Shown here piece after piece: positions 26,667 to 35,024 of a DNA stretch of 64,000 nucleotides. The translations under genes and the position numbers were made by a program. Source of the DNA: Acidisarcina sp963790505 (GTDB lineage: Bacteria; Acidobacteriota; Terriglobia; Terriglobales; Acidobacteriaceae). The notes under the pieces were generated by a model. The model was not told the DNA's origin and made no database searches. It was given only the letters and a program-made list of their open reading frames with translations. Within the stretch, counting starts at the first letter, position 1, and each line of letters opens with the position of its first letter. The stretch covers positions 1,302,001 to 1,366,000 of the forward strand of contig CAWBOT010000005.1 of the NCBI GenBank assembly GCA_963790505.1, written 5' to 3'.

Positions 26667-28966
26667 CTGGGGAGAAACCTCCGGAGGCGAAGACTGTTGG
26701 CGAGCACGCATATGGAACTGAGGGCCATGGCGGCGCTGGCGAACGCCGGGCTGAGCAATATCCCCAAAGCGGGGTAGAGGACGCCGGCGGCAATGGGCAC
26801 TCCGAGCAGGTTATAGCCGACTGCCCAGCCGAGGTTGGTGCGCATGGTGCGTAGCGTGGCGCGCGAGAGTTCGAGGGCGGCGACGATCGATAGGGGGTCG
26901 CCACGGAGCAGCACGGCGTCTCCAGCTTCGCGAGCGAGATCGGTCCCGGTGCCCATGGCGATGCCAGCGTTGGCCTGAGCGAGGGCGGCGGCATCGTTGA
27001 TGCCGTCGCCGACCATAGCCACGTTCTTTCCCGACGCCTGCAATGCGCGGATATGGTCGAGCTTCTGCTCGGGGAGCAGACCGGAGTGGAACTCGTCGAT
27101 GCTGGTCTGCGTAGCGACGGCCTCAGCTGCCTTCGTGTTGTCGCCGGTGAGCATGATGGTGCGCAGGCCGCGCTTGCGAAGGGCTGCAATGGCGTCGGTC
27201 GCTCCGGGGCGAAGCTCGTCGCGGGCGATGAAGAGTCCGCGATAGCGGTGGTCGATCGCGATGAGCAGGGTGGATGCTGATTCGCTGGAGAGTGGCGCGT
27301 CGGGGAGTGGGATGCCGAGTTCCGCGAAGAGGGCGGCGTTGCCGGCGGCGACCTCTCGTCCGCCAACGGAACCGACGACGCCTTTGCCGGGCACGGCGCG
27401 GACATTACTGGCGTCTTGCAGAACGAGACCGGCAGCGGCGGCGCGGTCGAGGACGGCACGCGCCAGTGGATGCTCGGAGCGCTGCTCGAGCGAGGCCGCA
27501 AGCGTGAGCAGCTCTGCTTCGGATTCGCCATGTGCCAGCTGGATGGCGTCGATGCGCGGCTTGCCTGCGGTGAGGGTGCCGGTCTTATCGAAGACGACGG
27601 TGTCGACGCGGGCAAGCCGCTCTACCGCATCTCCGCTCTTGAAGAGGATGCCGAGCTGCGCGCCGCGGCCGATGGCGACGGTCAGCGCTGCGGGCACGGC
27701 GAGACCCATAGCGCAGGGGCAGGCGATGACCAGCACGGTGACAGCGGCGGCGAAGGCGAAGGCAAAGTTACCGTGGTCGAGAGCCAGCCACACAAGCAGA
27801 GTGAGCAGAGCGATGCCGAGAACTGCAGGGACGAAGACAGCGCTAACCCGGTCGGCGAGCTGCTGGGTGGGGGCGCGGGAAGATTGCGCCTCTTGCATCA
27901 AGCGAAGCATCTGGCCGAGGACGCCGCTGCTTGCGATCGAGGTGGCGCGGTATTCGAGCGGACCGTCGTAGTTGATTGAGCCACCGATGAGGCGGTCGCC
28001 GGGGCCTCGAGGTACGGGCAAGGATTCGCCGGTGAGCATGGACTCATCCACGCTGCTCATGCCGGATATGACGGTTCCATCGACGGGCACGCGTTCGCCG
28101 GGGCGGATGACGACTGTGTCCTGGGTCTGGACAGAGGCGAGTGGAACTTCCTCCTCGCGGCCGTGGCGAATCACCCGAGCGGTCTGCGGCTGCAACTCCA
28201 TGAAGGCCTTGAGCGCGCCCTGAGTGCGGTCTTTGGCGCGCGCCTCAAGCCATCTGCCCAGCATGAGGAATGCGAGGATGAACAACACCGATTCGTAATA
28301 GACATCCGCGCGCAGGCCGCGGGAGGTGAAGAGGGAAGGCGCCAGCGTCGCTGTGGCGGAGTAGAGCAGCGCGGCGAGGGTGCCGAGCGCGACCAGCGTA
28401 TTCATGTTGGTGGTGCGATGGAGCAGCGCCCGCCATGCCGGCTGGTAGACTTCGCCGGCAGCGAGGACCATGCCGATCAGGGTGAGGGCGAAGAGTGTGA
28501 ACTCAAGCGCGTGGGTGGGAACTCGATAGAGAAACGGAGCGATGCGCATCGACAAGCGCATGAAGAATCCGTCATGCGTTTGCATCAGTGGCATGGAGAG
28601 CAGCATGGCTGCGGCTGCCATTCCGAGGGTGGCAAAGGCGCGGAGGCGCAGGTGCGGTTCGTCCGCGCTGGCATGATGCATGTGCGACCCGTGATCGCGA
28701 TCATTCGCGGGGAGGGACGAGTCGTATCCCGAATTCTTTACGGCTTCTACCAGGTCTTCAGCTTTTGCGATGTGGGGGTCGAAGACGACGCGCGCGGTGT
28801 GGGTGATGAGATTCACCTCTGCGCCGCCGACGCCGGGTGTTTGCCGCAGGGCGCGCTCGACGTGAGACTGGCAAGAGGCGCAGGACATCCCGACCACGGG
28901 AATGGTGACGGTCATGGCAGTCGAGGCCGAGTCGACTGCAGCGCTTGCGGACTTAATCGACGCCAC
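26663..28966 (-). CDS. copA: Cu(I)-exporting P1B-type ATPase
   Basis: 767 residues from GTG 28966 (2 bp after the chaperone stop); ATG 28915 is an alternative. One N-terminal HMA domain has GMSCASC (C29, C32). Eight TM helices include the Cu(I)-site CPC (IACPCAMGLAVP). Soluble motifs are DKTGTLT (phosphorylated Asp), EHPLARAV (SEHP), and GDGINDAAALAQANAG. It pumps Cu(I) out across the inner membrane, fed by the adjacent chaperone. Confidence 0.93.
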   Translation of the reverse strand: MASIKSASAAVDSASTAMTVTIPVVGMSCASCQSHVERALRQTPGVGGAEVNLITHTARVVFDPHIAKAEDLVEAVKNSGYDSSLPANDRDHGSHMHHASADEPHLRLRAFATLGMAAAAMLLSMPLMQTHDGFFMRLSMRIAPFLYRVPTHALEFTLFALTLIGMVLAAGEVYQPAWRALLHRTTNMNTLVALGTLAALLYSATATLAPSLFTSRGLRADVYYESVLFILAFLMLGRWLEARAKDRTQGALKAFMELQPQTARVIRHGREEEVPLASVQTQDTVVIRPGERVPVDGTVISGMSSVDESMLTGESLPVPRGPGDRLIGGSINYDGPLEYRATSIASSGVLGQMLRLMQEAQSSRAPTQQLADRVSAVFVPAVLGIALLTLLVWLALDHGNFAFAFAAAVTVLVIACPCAMGLAVPAALTVAIGRGAQLGILFKSGDAVERLARVDTVVFDKTGTLTAGKPRIDAIQLAHGESEAELLTLAASLEQRSEHPLARAVLDRAAAAGLVLQDASNVRAVPGKGVVGSVGGREVAAGNAALFAELGIPLPDAPLSSESASTLLIAIDHRYRGLFIARDELRPGATDAIAALRKRGLRTIMLTGDNTKAAEAVATQTSIDEFHSGLLPEQKLDHIRALQASGKNVAMVGDGINDAAALAQANAGIAMGTGTDLAREAGDAVLLRGDPLSIVAALELSRATLRTMRTNLGWAVGYNLLGVPIAAGVLYPALGILLSPAFASAAMALSSICVLANSLRLRRFLPR

Positions 28967-28968
28967 GG

Positions 28969-29199
28969 TCAGCTCTCAATCTGGGCGGCGAAGCCGGCTT
29001 TCGCGAGCCCCGCGATCAAGGCGTCAGAAATCTCCGCCTGGGAGATCTGGGCGTTACCAATCTCCGGTACATGGACGCGCGCCGCGCCAAGCCGCACCTC
29101 TTCGACCTCGGCACCCGGAACCGCGCCCAGCGACTGGGTCACGCGGCGGATGCAGGCACCGCAGTGCATTCCATCGATGCGCAATGTGATTTCAGACAA
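28969..29199 (-). CDS. copZ: CopZ-like copper chaperone (HMA domain)
   Basis: 76 residues, one HMA ferredoxin-like domain with IDGMHCGACIRRV (C13, C16) binding Cu(I). The start is TTG 29199, preceded by a G-rich stretch that can pair with 16S rRNA. It is the first gene of copZ-copA-csoR, with a 2-bp gap to copA, and would hand copper to the ATPase. Confidence 0.88.
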   Translation of the reverse strand: MSEITLRIDGMHCGACIRRVTQSLGAVPGAEVEEVRLGAARVHVPEIGNAQISQAEISDALIAGLAKAGFAAQIES

Positions 29200-29202
29200 G
29201 TG

Positions 29203-29228
29203 ATACCCCCCACCCCTATATTGTACAG
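29203..29228 (-). promoter_or_regulatory. Candidate copper promoter/CsoR operator
   Basis: On the minus strand TACAAT (29228-29223, -10-like) is followed by TATAGGGGTGGGGGGTAT (29221-29204), immediately before the copZ TTG. G-tracts flanked by TA are typical of CsoR sites. The position overlaps the transcription start and ribosome-binding region, which suits repression by CsoR. Confidence 0.4.
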
Positions 29229-29265
29229 AGATGCAGATAAGGCCTGCCGGGGTTCTATTTCGGAA

Positions 29266-30039
29266 TCATTCTTCTGCGGGTGGGGTTTCGGGCATAAAAC
29301 GGTAACCGACTCCGCGGACCGTTTGCAGGTAGATGGGATCGGCGGGCTGGTCCTCGATATAGCGGCGCAGGCGCACGACAAAGTTGTCGATGGCGCGGGT
29401 GTCGGTGTCTTCGCGGACTCGCCAAACCTGCTCGAGAAGCTCTTTTCGAGAGATGATGCGGTCGCGGTTTTGCACGAAATAGCGGAGCAGGTCGGCCTCC
29501 ATCAGGGTGAGGTGGATGGTCTTGTCCGGGGTGACTAACTCCAGGCGGGAAAAATCGATGGTGCGCCCAGCAAAGCGGAAGGGCGGTTCAGCGGCGGTGC
29601 TTTCGCCGGTCTGCGGACGGGGGCCATTTCCGGGAGCGTACCATTGCATCCGGCGCAGCATGTTCTTGAGGCGCGCGAGCAGAATCGAGAGGTCGAAGGG
29701 CTTAGCGAGGTAGTCGTCGGCACCGGCGGCAAAGCCGCGCAGCACGTCTTCCGGGCGGCCGCGGGCGGTCAACATCAGCACGGGGATGTAACGCTGGTGT
29801 TCGCGAAGTTCGGCGAGGACTTCAAAGCCGTCTTTGCCGGGGAGCATGACGTCGAGCAGCACAGCGTCGAAGTCGGCCGATATCTCTTCGCTGCCGGCGG
29901 GAGGCAGCAGCAATTGCAGCGCGGCTGCGCCATTGGCGGCGATGCTGGCGCGGTAGCCTTCGGCCTGAAGATTGAAGAGCAGTCCCTGGGCGAGATGGGT
30001 TTCGTCTTCGACGATGAGGACATTGATTGCATCGGTCAC
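29266..30039 (-). CDS. OmpR/PhoB-family response regulator
   Basis: 257 residues from GTG 30039, overlapping the kinase stop (GTGA). The receiver domain (about 5-125) has the acidic pair E11/D12, phospho-acceptor D63 (LLDVMLPGKDG) and K in AKPFDLS. The winged-helix DNA-binding domain (about 155-250) ends DPIYLQTVRGVGYRFMP. Partner is the upstream kinase. The copper operon lies 66 bp downstream on the same strand, so read-through is possible, but regulation of copper genes is not shown. Confidence 0.9.
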   Translation of the reverse strand: MTDAINVLIVEDETHLAQGLLFNLQAEGYRASIAANGAAALQLLLPPAGSEEISADFDAVLLDVMLPGKDGFEVLAELREHQRYIPVLMLTARGRPEDVLRGFAAGADDYLAKPFDLSILLARLKNMLRRMQWYAPGNGPRPQTGESTAAEPPFRFAGRTIDFSRLELVTPDKTIHLTLMEADLLRYFVQNRDRIISRKELLEQVWRVREDTDTRAIDNFVVRLRRYIEDQPADPIYLQTVRGVGYRFMPETPPAEE

Positions 30040-31043
30040 AGGACACCGGTTTTCGAGATGGAGACTGAGGCAGGCTGGGTGGCTGCTTGTGGAGCGGTCT
30101 GGGGGACAATCTGTGCAACGGGCGCAGATCCCGGGGCAGTCGCAAGCAGACGGGGAAGTTGGAGAATGATGGTTGCGCCTTTGCCTTCGCCGGGGCTCTC
30201 GGCGCGGGCGTCGCCGCCATGCTGGCGAGCGATGGTGCGCACAAGGAAGAGCCCGAGCCCGGTGCCTTTGACGCGGAGCAGAGACATATTTGGGACGCGG
30301 TAAAAACGGCGGAAGATGCCCTTGAGATGCGCGGCGGGAATGCCGATGCCGGTATCGGTGACGCGAATGAGCACCCAGGCATCGTCCTCGGTCGAGAGAT
30401 GGACGCGAACCGCGACACTGTCGAGCGAATACTTCACGGCATTTTCGAGAATGTTGAGAATGGCAGACTGCAGATCCTCGCGGTCGCCGCTTACAACAAG
30501 CGGGGCCGTGCCGTTCGAGTGGATGGAGATGGCCTCCGGCTCGAGGTGGTGGCGCTGGCGGGTGATCTGCACCGACTCCTCGACAAGGGCGCGGAGGTCG
30601 ACTTCGGCGCGCAGCTGATTCTTGCGAGCGCGCTGCCCAACCTCGCCGGCCTTCAGCACCTGTTCGATGGTTGCCAGCAGGCGTTCGCTGTCAGAAAGCA
30701 TGATGCGGTAGAACTCCTGGCGCTGTTCTTCGGGGAGGGCGCGGCGCTGCAGGGTTTCGAGATAAAGGCGGATGGAGGCGACGGGGGTTTTCAGTTCGTG
30801 GGTGACGGCGTTCAGAAAGCTGTCATGGTGCTCGTTGCGGCGGACTTCGCGGACGAGAAAGATGGTGTTGAGGATGACTCCGGCGATGAGCAGGGCGAAA
30901 AAAGGAATGCCGAGGACGAGGGGAACGAGCCGGCGCCAGTTGAGGAGTATCCAGCCGAACTGGAGCGCGACGGTGACAGCGACCATGCACACGCCGAGGG
31001 TGATGAAGAGGGCGATCGCGCGGCGGCGGCGGATATTGCGCAT
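30036..31043 (-). CDS. Membrane sensor histidine kinase
   Basis: 335 residues from ATG 31043 (a TTG at 31061 is in frame). Two TM helices (about 9-31 and 40-64) leave almost no periplasmic loop, so sensing is probably within the membrane or by a partner. HisKA H-box is NAVTHELKTPVASIRL with H82; the HATPase has NILENAVKYS, DTGIGIP, FYRVPNMS and GTGLGLFLV. The C-terminal 40 residues are Ala/Pro/Gln-rich. It phosphorylates the response regulator whose start overlaps its stop. Confidence 0.9.
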   Translation of the reverse strand: MRNIRRRRAIALFITLGVCMVAVTVALQFGWILLNWRRLVPLVLGIPFFALLIAGVILNTIFLVREVRRNEHHDSFLNAVTHELKTPVASIRLYLETLQRRALPEEQRQEFYRIMLSDSERLLATIEQVLKAGEVGQRARKNQLRAEVDLRALVEESVQITRQRHHLEPEAISIHSNGTAPLVVSGDREDLQSAILNILENAVKYSLDSVAVRVHLSTEDDAWVLIRVTDTGIGIPAAHLKGIFRRFYRVPNMSLLRVKGTGLGLFLVRTIARQHGGDARAESPGEGKGATIILQLPRLLATAPGSAPVAQIVPQTAPQAATQPASVSISKTGVL

Positions 31044-31096
31044 GGAGGAGAATCCAGTCAATCCTCAGTATATCGAGGGGACACCTGCCGCTGCGG

Positions 31097-31960
31097 CTAC
31101 CACCATTCAAATCGCTTCAGCATCCACATCAGGGCGGCCATCACCGCGATCATGATTGCTGTGGCAATGGCTGCGCCATAGGGATTTTCCTCGAAGGGAA
31201 GCCCTTTGAGGTTCATCCCGTAAAAACCGGAGATCACCAGCGCGGGCAGGGCGATGGTGCTCATGACGGTCAGCACTTTCATGACCTGATTGGTGCGATT
31301 GGCCACACTCGAGAGATAGACATCGAGGGTGTTGTTGAGCAGATCGCGCATGGTGTCGATGGTGTCGGCCAGACGCAGCAGGTGGTCGTAGACATCGCGA
31401 AAAAACGGATAAAGCTCGGCATCGACGAGGTTGCCGGAGTCGCGCTGCAGGTGCATGCCGATATCCCGAGTGGCGGTTACCGTCCGGCGAAGGTCAATCA
31501 ACTGGCGTTTGTAATCGAAGATCTTCTGCAGGATATGCGGCGAGGGGTTGTCGAGCACGTCGTCTTCGATCAGGTCGATGTGGTCGTCGAGATGATCGAT
31601 GGTAACGAAATATGCGTCGACGATGGTGTCGAGAATCAGGTAGAGGATGCGGGCGGGAGGGGTGTCTGAACCGGTGCGCCAAGCGCGCTCCATGGCCTCG
31701 CGGACGGGCGGAAACTCGATATCGGCGATGGTGATGCAGAAATCGCGCCCGACAAAGATATGGAGGGGAGACTCGACAATCTCTTCCTCAACGACGTGCA
31801 GGGGCTTCATGGTGACGAAGAGATAGTCGGGCATCAGGTCGATCTTGATCCTGCCGCCGTGCTCGCGGCAGTCCTCGACATGCACCGGATGGAGTTGGTA
31901 CTTCTCCGCCAGTTCATCCAGCTGTGTGCTGTCTTTGCCCTCTAGCTGATACCAGGCCAA
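31097..31960 (-). CDS. corA: CorA-family divalent cation transporter
   Basis: 287 residues from TTG 31960, supported by GAGGG 5 bp upstream and by family N-termini of the form MAWYQLEG. The cytoplasmic alpha/beta domain (LHPVHVEDCREHGGRIKID) and long stalk helix precede two TM helices; the pore signature YGMN is at 247-250. The protein forms a homopentamer that admits Mg2+ (or Co2+/Ni2+). A KRFEWW-type basic C-terminus is typical. It stands alone. Confidence 0.9.
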   Translation of the reverse strand: MAWYQLEGKDSTQLDELAEKYQLHPVHVEDCREHGGRIKIDLMPDYLFVTMKPLHVVEEEIVESPLHIFVGRDFCITIADIEFPPVREAMERAWRTGSDTPPARILYLILDTIVDAYFVTIDHLDDHIDLIEDDVLDNPSPHILQKIFDYKRQLIDLRRTVTATRDIGMHLQRDSGNLVDAELYPFFRDVYDHLLRLADTIDTMRDLLNNTLDVYLSSVANRTNQVMKVLTVMSTIALPALVISGFYGMNLKGLPFEENPYGAAIATAIMIAVMAALMWMLKRFEWW

Positions 31961-31986
31961 GTTACCCTCGCTTGCGCTCTTTCGAG

Positions 31987-34839
31987 TTAGGGCTGTTTCT
32001 CCGGTTTGCTGCCGACCAGATTTCCGCTTTCATCGCGAAGCTCGATTGGACCCAGGTCCAGTTTTTGCAATCCTGGCTCGATTTTGGCGCGGTCTCCGAC
32101 AGCCACGAGGATCAGGTTGTCGGGATGGATGTAGTCGAGGGCAGCCTTCTTCACGGCTTCGGGCGTGAGGTTGAGGTATTGCGACGGAAGGGTCTGGTAG
32201 TAGTTATTGGCGAGCCCGTAGGTGAAGATTTCACTGATGAGGGCGCTGGTTTCCCGAGTCGTCTCGAATTGTCCGGGTAGGGAACGGAGGGCGTTGTCCT
32301 GGGCGAGCTTGAGCTCAGCCGGAGTGGGCGGGTCGGTGCGAATGCGGTTCAGCTCGGAGAAGAGTTCCTTGGCGGCGGGCGCGGTAACATCGGTCCTCAC
32401 CTGGGCGCCGCTGAAGGCGGGCCCACCGTCGCGATAGAAGAAGAAGCCGGAGAAGCCACCGTAGGTGTAGCCGTGGACCTCGCGAAGGTTCATATTGATG
32501 CGGCTGGAGAAGAGACCGCCGAGGACGCTATTCATGACATTGACCGCGGCGTAGTCGGGTGTGTTGCGGGGCACGCCCTGGCCGAAAGCGAGCAGGGTCG
32601 TCTGCGGCGCGCCGGGCTTATCGACGATGATTATTTTGCGCGTGGGCGGCGGCGGGGGCGGCGGCAGCTGGAAGCTGGGGTTTTTGGCGGTTGAGGTCCA
32701 GCCGCCAAAGTATTGTTCCGCGAGCTTCTTCGCTTCGTCCATGGTGATGTCTCCGGCGAGCACCAGGGCAGCGGCTTTCGGCGCATAGTAGGAGGCCCAG
32801 AACTGGGCAAGATCGTCGCGAGTCAGCGCTTTGACCGATGCCGTGGTACCGATGTCTCGATAGCCGTAGGGATAGTCGCCATAGAGCGCTTTAATGCCCA
32901 CGCGGAGAGTGGCGGCGACAGGCTCGTCGCCTTCCTGCAGGATCGCCGTGAGTTGGCGGCGGCGAATGCGTTCGACTTCGGCGGCCTGAAAGGCGGGGTG
33001 CAGGGTGACATCGGAGAGCAGGTCAAAGGCGGCATCAGTGTTGTTGCTGAGGGCACCAATGCTCACGAACGCGTTGTCCATGCGGCCTGCGGAGGTGAGA
33101 CTGGCTCCGATGCTGGCGGCGTCATCGGCAAGCACAGTGGAAGATCGCTTGGCGGTTCCCTCGGTCAACATGCGAGCGGTGAAGGCGGCGAGGCCGGGCT
33201 TGGAGGCGGGGTTCACGTCGCTGCCGGCGAGATCGACGAGAGTTGCGCTGAGCACGGGCAGGGCGTGATCTTCGACGAGATAGACCCTGGCGCCGTTCGA
33301 GAGTGCGAAGGTCGCAGGGACAGGAAGCTTCAGTTCGGGTTCCTTGCCGGCGGCGGGCGGGGTCTTGCGCCAATCCTGCTGGGCTTCGAATTCGGGTTTG
33401 TAGGGATTGACGATGGTGACGTTGGCGTCGGTGTCCGCGGGGCTGCGCGGCACGTCGTTCATGACCTTCTCGCCGGCCACGGTATACACCACAACACTCT
33501 GGTTTTTGCCGAAGGTCTGATCGCCGATTTTCTGGACGGAGGCGACGGTTGCGTTCTGAAAGCGGGCGATGTCTTTAGGCAGATAGCCGGGATCGCCGAG
33601 GTACTGGTTGTAGAGATCCATCATGTCGGCGACGCCGCCAAAACCGCCGAGACGCTGCAAGCCGGAGATCTTCTGGGTCAGGATGCCGGTGCGGGCTTCG
33701 TCAATCTCGGCCTGCGTAGGCCCGGCGGTGCGCAGGGATTCGATCTCTTTATCGATGGCGGCCTCGAGGGCTTCGGGCTTCACATTGGGCCGGGCGGTGA
33801 TGTCGCATTTGGCGACGGAGGCTAGTTTGAGCGCATGGAGCTCGCAGTCTACGGACTGGGCGATCTGTTGCTCGTAGACGAGCTTGCGGTACAGGCGGCT
33901 GGACTTTCCGGTACCCAGGATGTCCAAGAAAAGCTGCGCTTCGGCATCGCCGGGCTGAAAGGCGATGGGAGTCAACCAGGCAACTGTGACCTGGGGCAGC
34001 TGGACGGTATCGGTCACGGTGGCGCGGCGCTCGGAGGTGATCGGAGGGGTGGTCACGGTGACGGCATCGACCGCCGGGCCGGCGGGGATGGGGCCGAAAT
34101 ACTTCTCGAGCAGCGCCTTGAGCTGGGCGGGATCGAAGTCGCCGGCGATGGCGATGCTGGCGTTGTTGGGGGTGTAGAACTGCTGGTGGAAGTCGCGAAC
34201 GTCGTTGATGCGAGCGGCTTCGATGTCGGCGTGCGAGCCGATGACGTCGGCGTAGTAGGGATGTCCCTTGGGGAAGAGCAGGTGGATAGATCTGCTTCGT
34301 CGGCGAGGTCGTAGGGCGTGTCCTTCGCCCTGGCGGCGCTCGTTGCGGACGACGTCGCGCTGGTTGGTGAGCTTGGCGCGGTCGAGGCCTTCCAGCAGGA
34401 AGCCCATGCGGTCGCTTTCCAGCCAGAGGCCGAGTTCGAGCTGGTTGCTGGGCAGGGTTTCGAAGTAGTTGGTGCGGTCGAAGTTGGTGGTGCCGTTGAC
34501 GTCGGTTGCGCCTGCGCCTTCGACGTACTTGATGTGGGCCTTTTCGCCGACGTGCTCGGAGCCCTCGAACATCATGTGCTCGAAGAGGTGGGCGAAGCCG
34601 GTGCGGCCGGCTTTTTCGTTCAGCGGGCCGACGTGGTACCAGAGGTCGACGGCGACCAGCGGCAGGCGGTGGTCCTCGTGGGTGAGGACCTCGAGGCCGT
34701 TGGGCAGCGTGTACTTTTCGTACTTAAGCACGGGGACTTTGAGGGGCTTGCTGGGAGGGAGATCGCTGGCCGGGGCAAGGGGGCAAGCGCAGGCGGCGAC
34801 GGCGGCGATCAGAACAGCAAGGGGCGACAACTTCCTCAT
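31987..34839 (-). CDS. Two-module M16 zinc metallopeptidase (pitrilysin/PqqL-like), exported
   Basis: 950 residues with a signal peptide; VAAC at 14-17 could be a lipobox. The first M16 module carries the inverted zinc motif HLFEH (H84, E87, H88) with the third ligand E167 in VRNER. The second module (about 480-930) lacks HxxEH and is a non-catalytic partner. It probably degrades peptides in the periplasm or at the cell surface. Residues about 173-186 (HALRPRRRSRSIH region) do not match the family: removing single bases at 34284, 34292 and 34322 restores GEDTPYDLADEAIYHLLFP. The ORF stays open because the three insertions sum to one codon. Confidence 0.88.
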   Translation of the reverse strand: MRKLSPLAVLIAAVAACACPLAPASDLPPSKPLKVPVLKYEKYTLPNGLEVLTHEDHRLPLVAVDLWYHVGPLNEKAGRTGFAHLFEHMMFEGSEHVGEKAHIKYVEGAGATDVNGTTNFDRTNYFETLPSNQLELGLWLESDRMGFLLEGLDRAKLTNQRDVVRNERRQGEGHALRPRRRSRSIHLLFPKGHPYYADVIGSHADIEAARINDVRDFHQQFYTPNNASIAIAGDFDPAQLKALLEKYFGPIPAGPAVDAVTVTTPPITSERRATVTDTVQLPQVTVAWLTPIAFQPGDAEAQLFLDILGTGKSSRLYRKLVYEQQIAQSVDCELHALKLASVAKCDITARPNVKPEALEAAIDKEIESLRTAGPTQAEIDEARTGILTQKISGLQRLGGFGGVADMMDLYNQYLGDPGYLPKDIARFQNATVASVQKIGDQTFGKNQSVVVYTVAGEKVMNDVPRSPADTDANVTIVNPYKPEFEAQQDWRKTPPAAGKEPELKLPVPATFALSNGARVYLVEDHALPVLSATLVDLAGSDVNPASKPGLAAFTARMLTEGTAKRSSTVLADDAASIGASLTSAGRMDNAFVSIGALSNNTDAAFDLLSDVTLHPAFQAAEVERIRRRQLTAILQEGDEPVAATLRVGIKALYGDYPYGYRDIGTTASVKALTRDDLAQFWASYYAPKAAALVLAGDITMDEAKKLAEQYFGGWTSTAKNPSFQLPPPPPPPTRKIIIVDKPGAPQTTLLAFGQGVPRNTPDYAAVNVMNSVLGGLFSSRINMNLREVHGYTYGGFSGFFFYRDGGPAFSGAQVRTDVTAPAAKELFSELNRIRTDPPTPAELKLAQDNALRSLPGQFETTRETSALISEIFTYGLANNYYQTLPSQYLNLTPEAVKKAALDYIHPDNLILVAVGDRAKIEPGLQKLDLGPIELRDESGNLVGSKPEKQP

Positions 34840-35024
34840 ACAAGAATCTCCTCAAGGGGAACGGTTCAGGGTGACGGCGAAAATGGCGGATCAACCGAAT
34901 CATACAATGGGTGCAGGGGCGGGCGCAGGGACGGGCGCAGGGACGCGGCCAGAGCATGGACGCTGCGGGCCTTCAGTTGTCTTTCCCGATGGGAAATCTG
35001 CTAAGGCGGGGCGTAATGTCACCC

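Noticed and set aside
32713..33825. 370-codon plus-strand frame opposite the M16 peptidase
   Set aside because: Shadow of a well-supported gene on the other strand.
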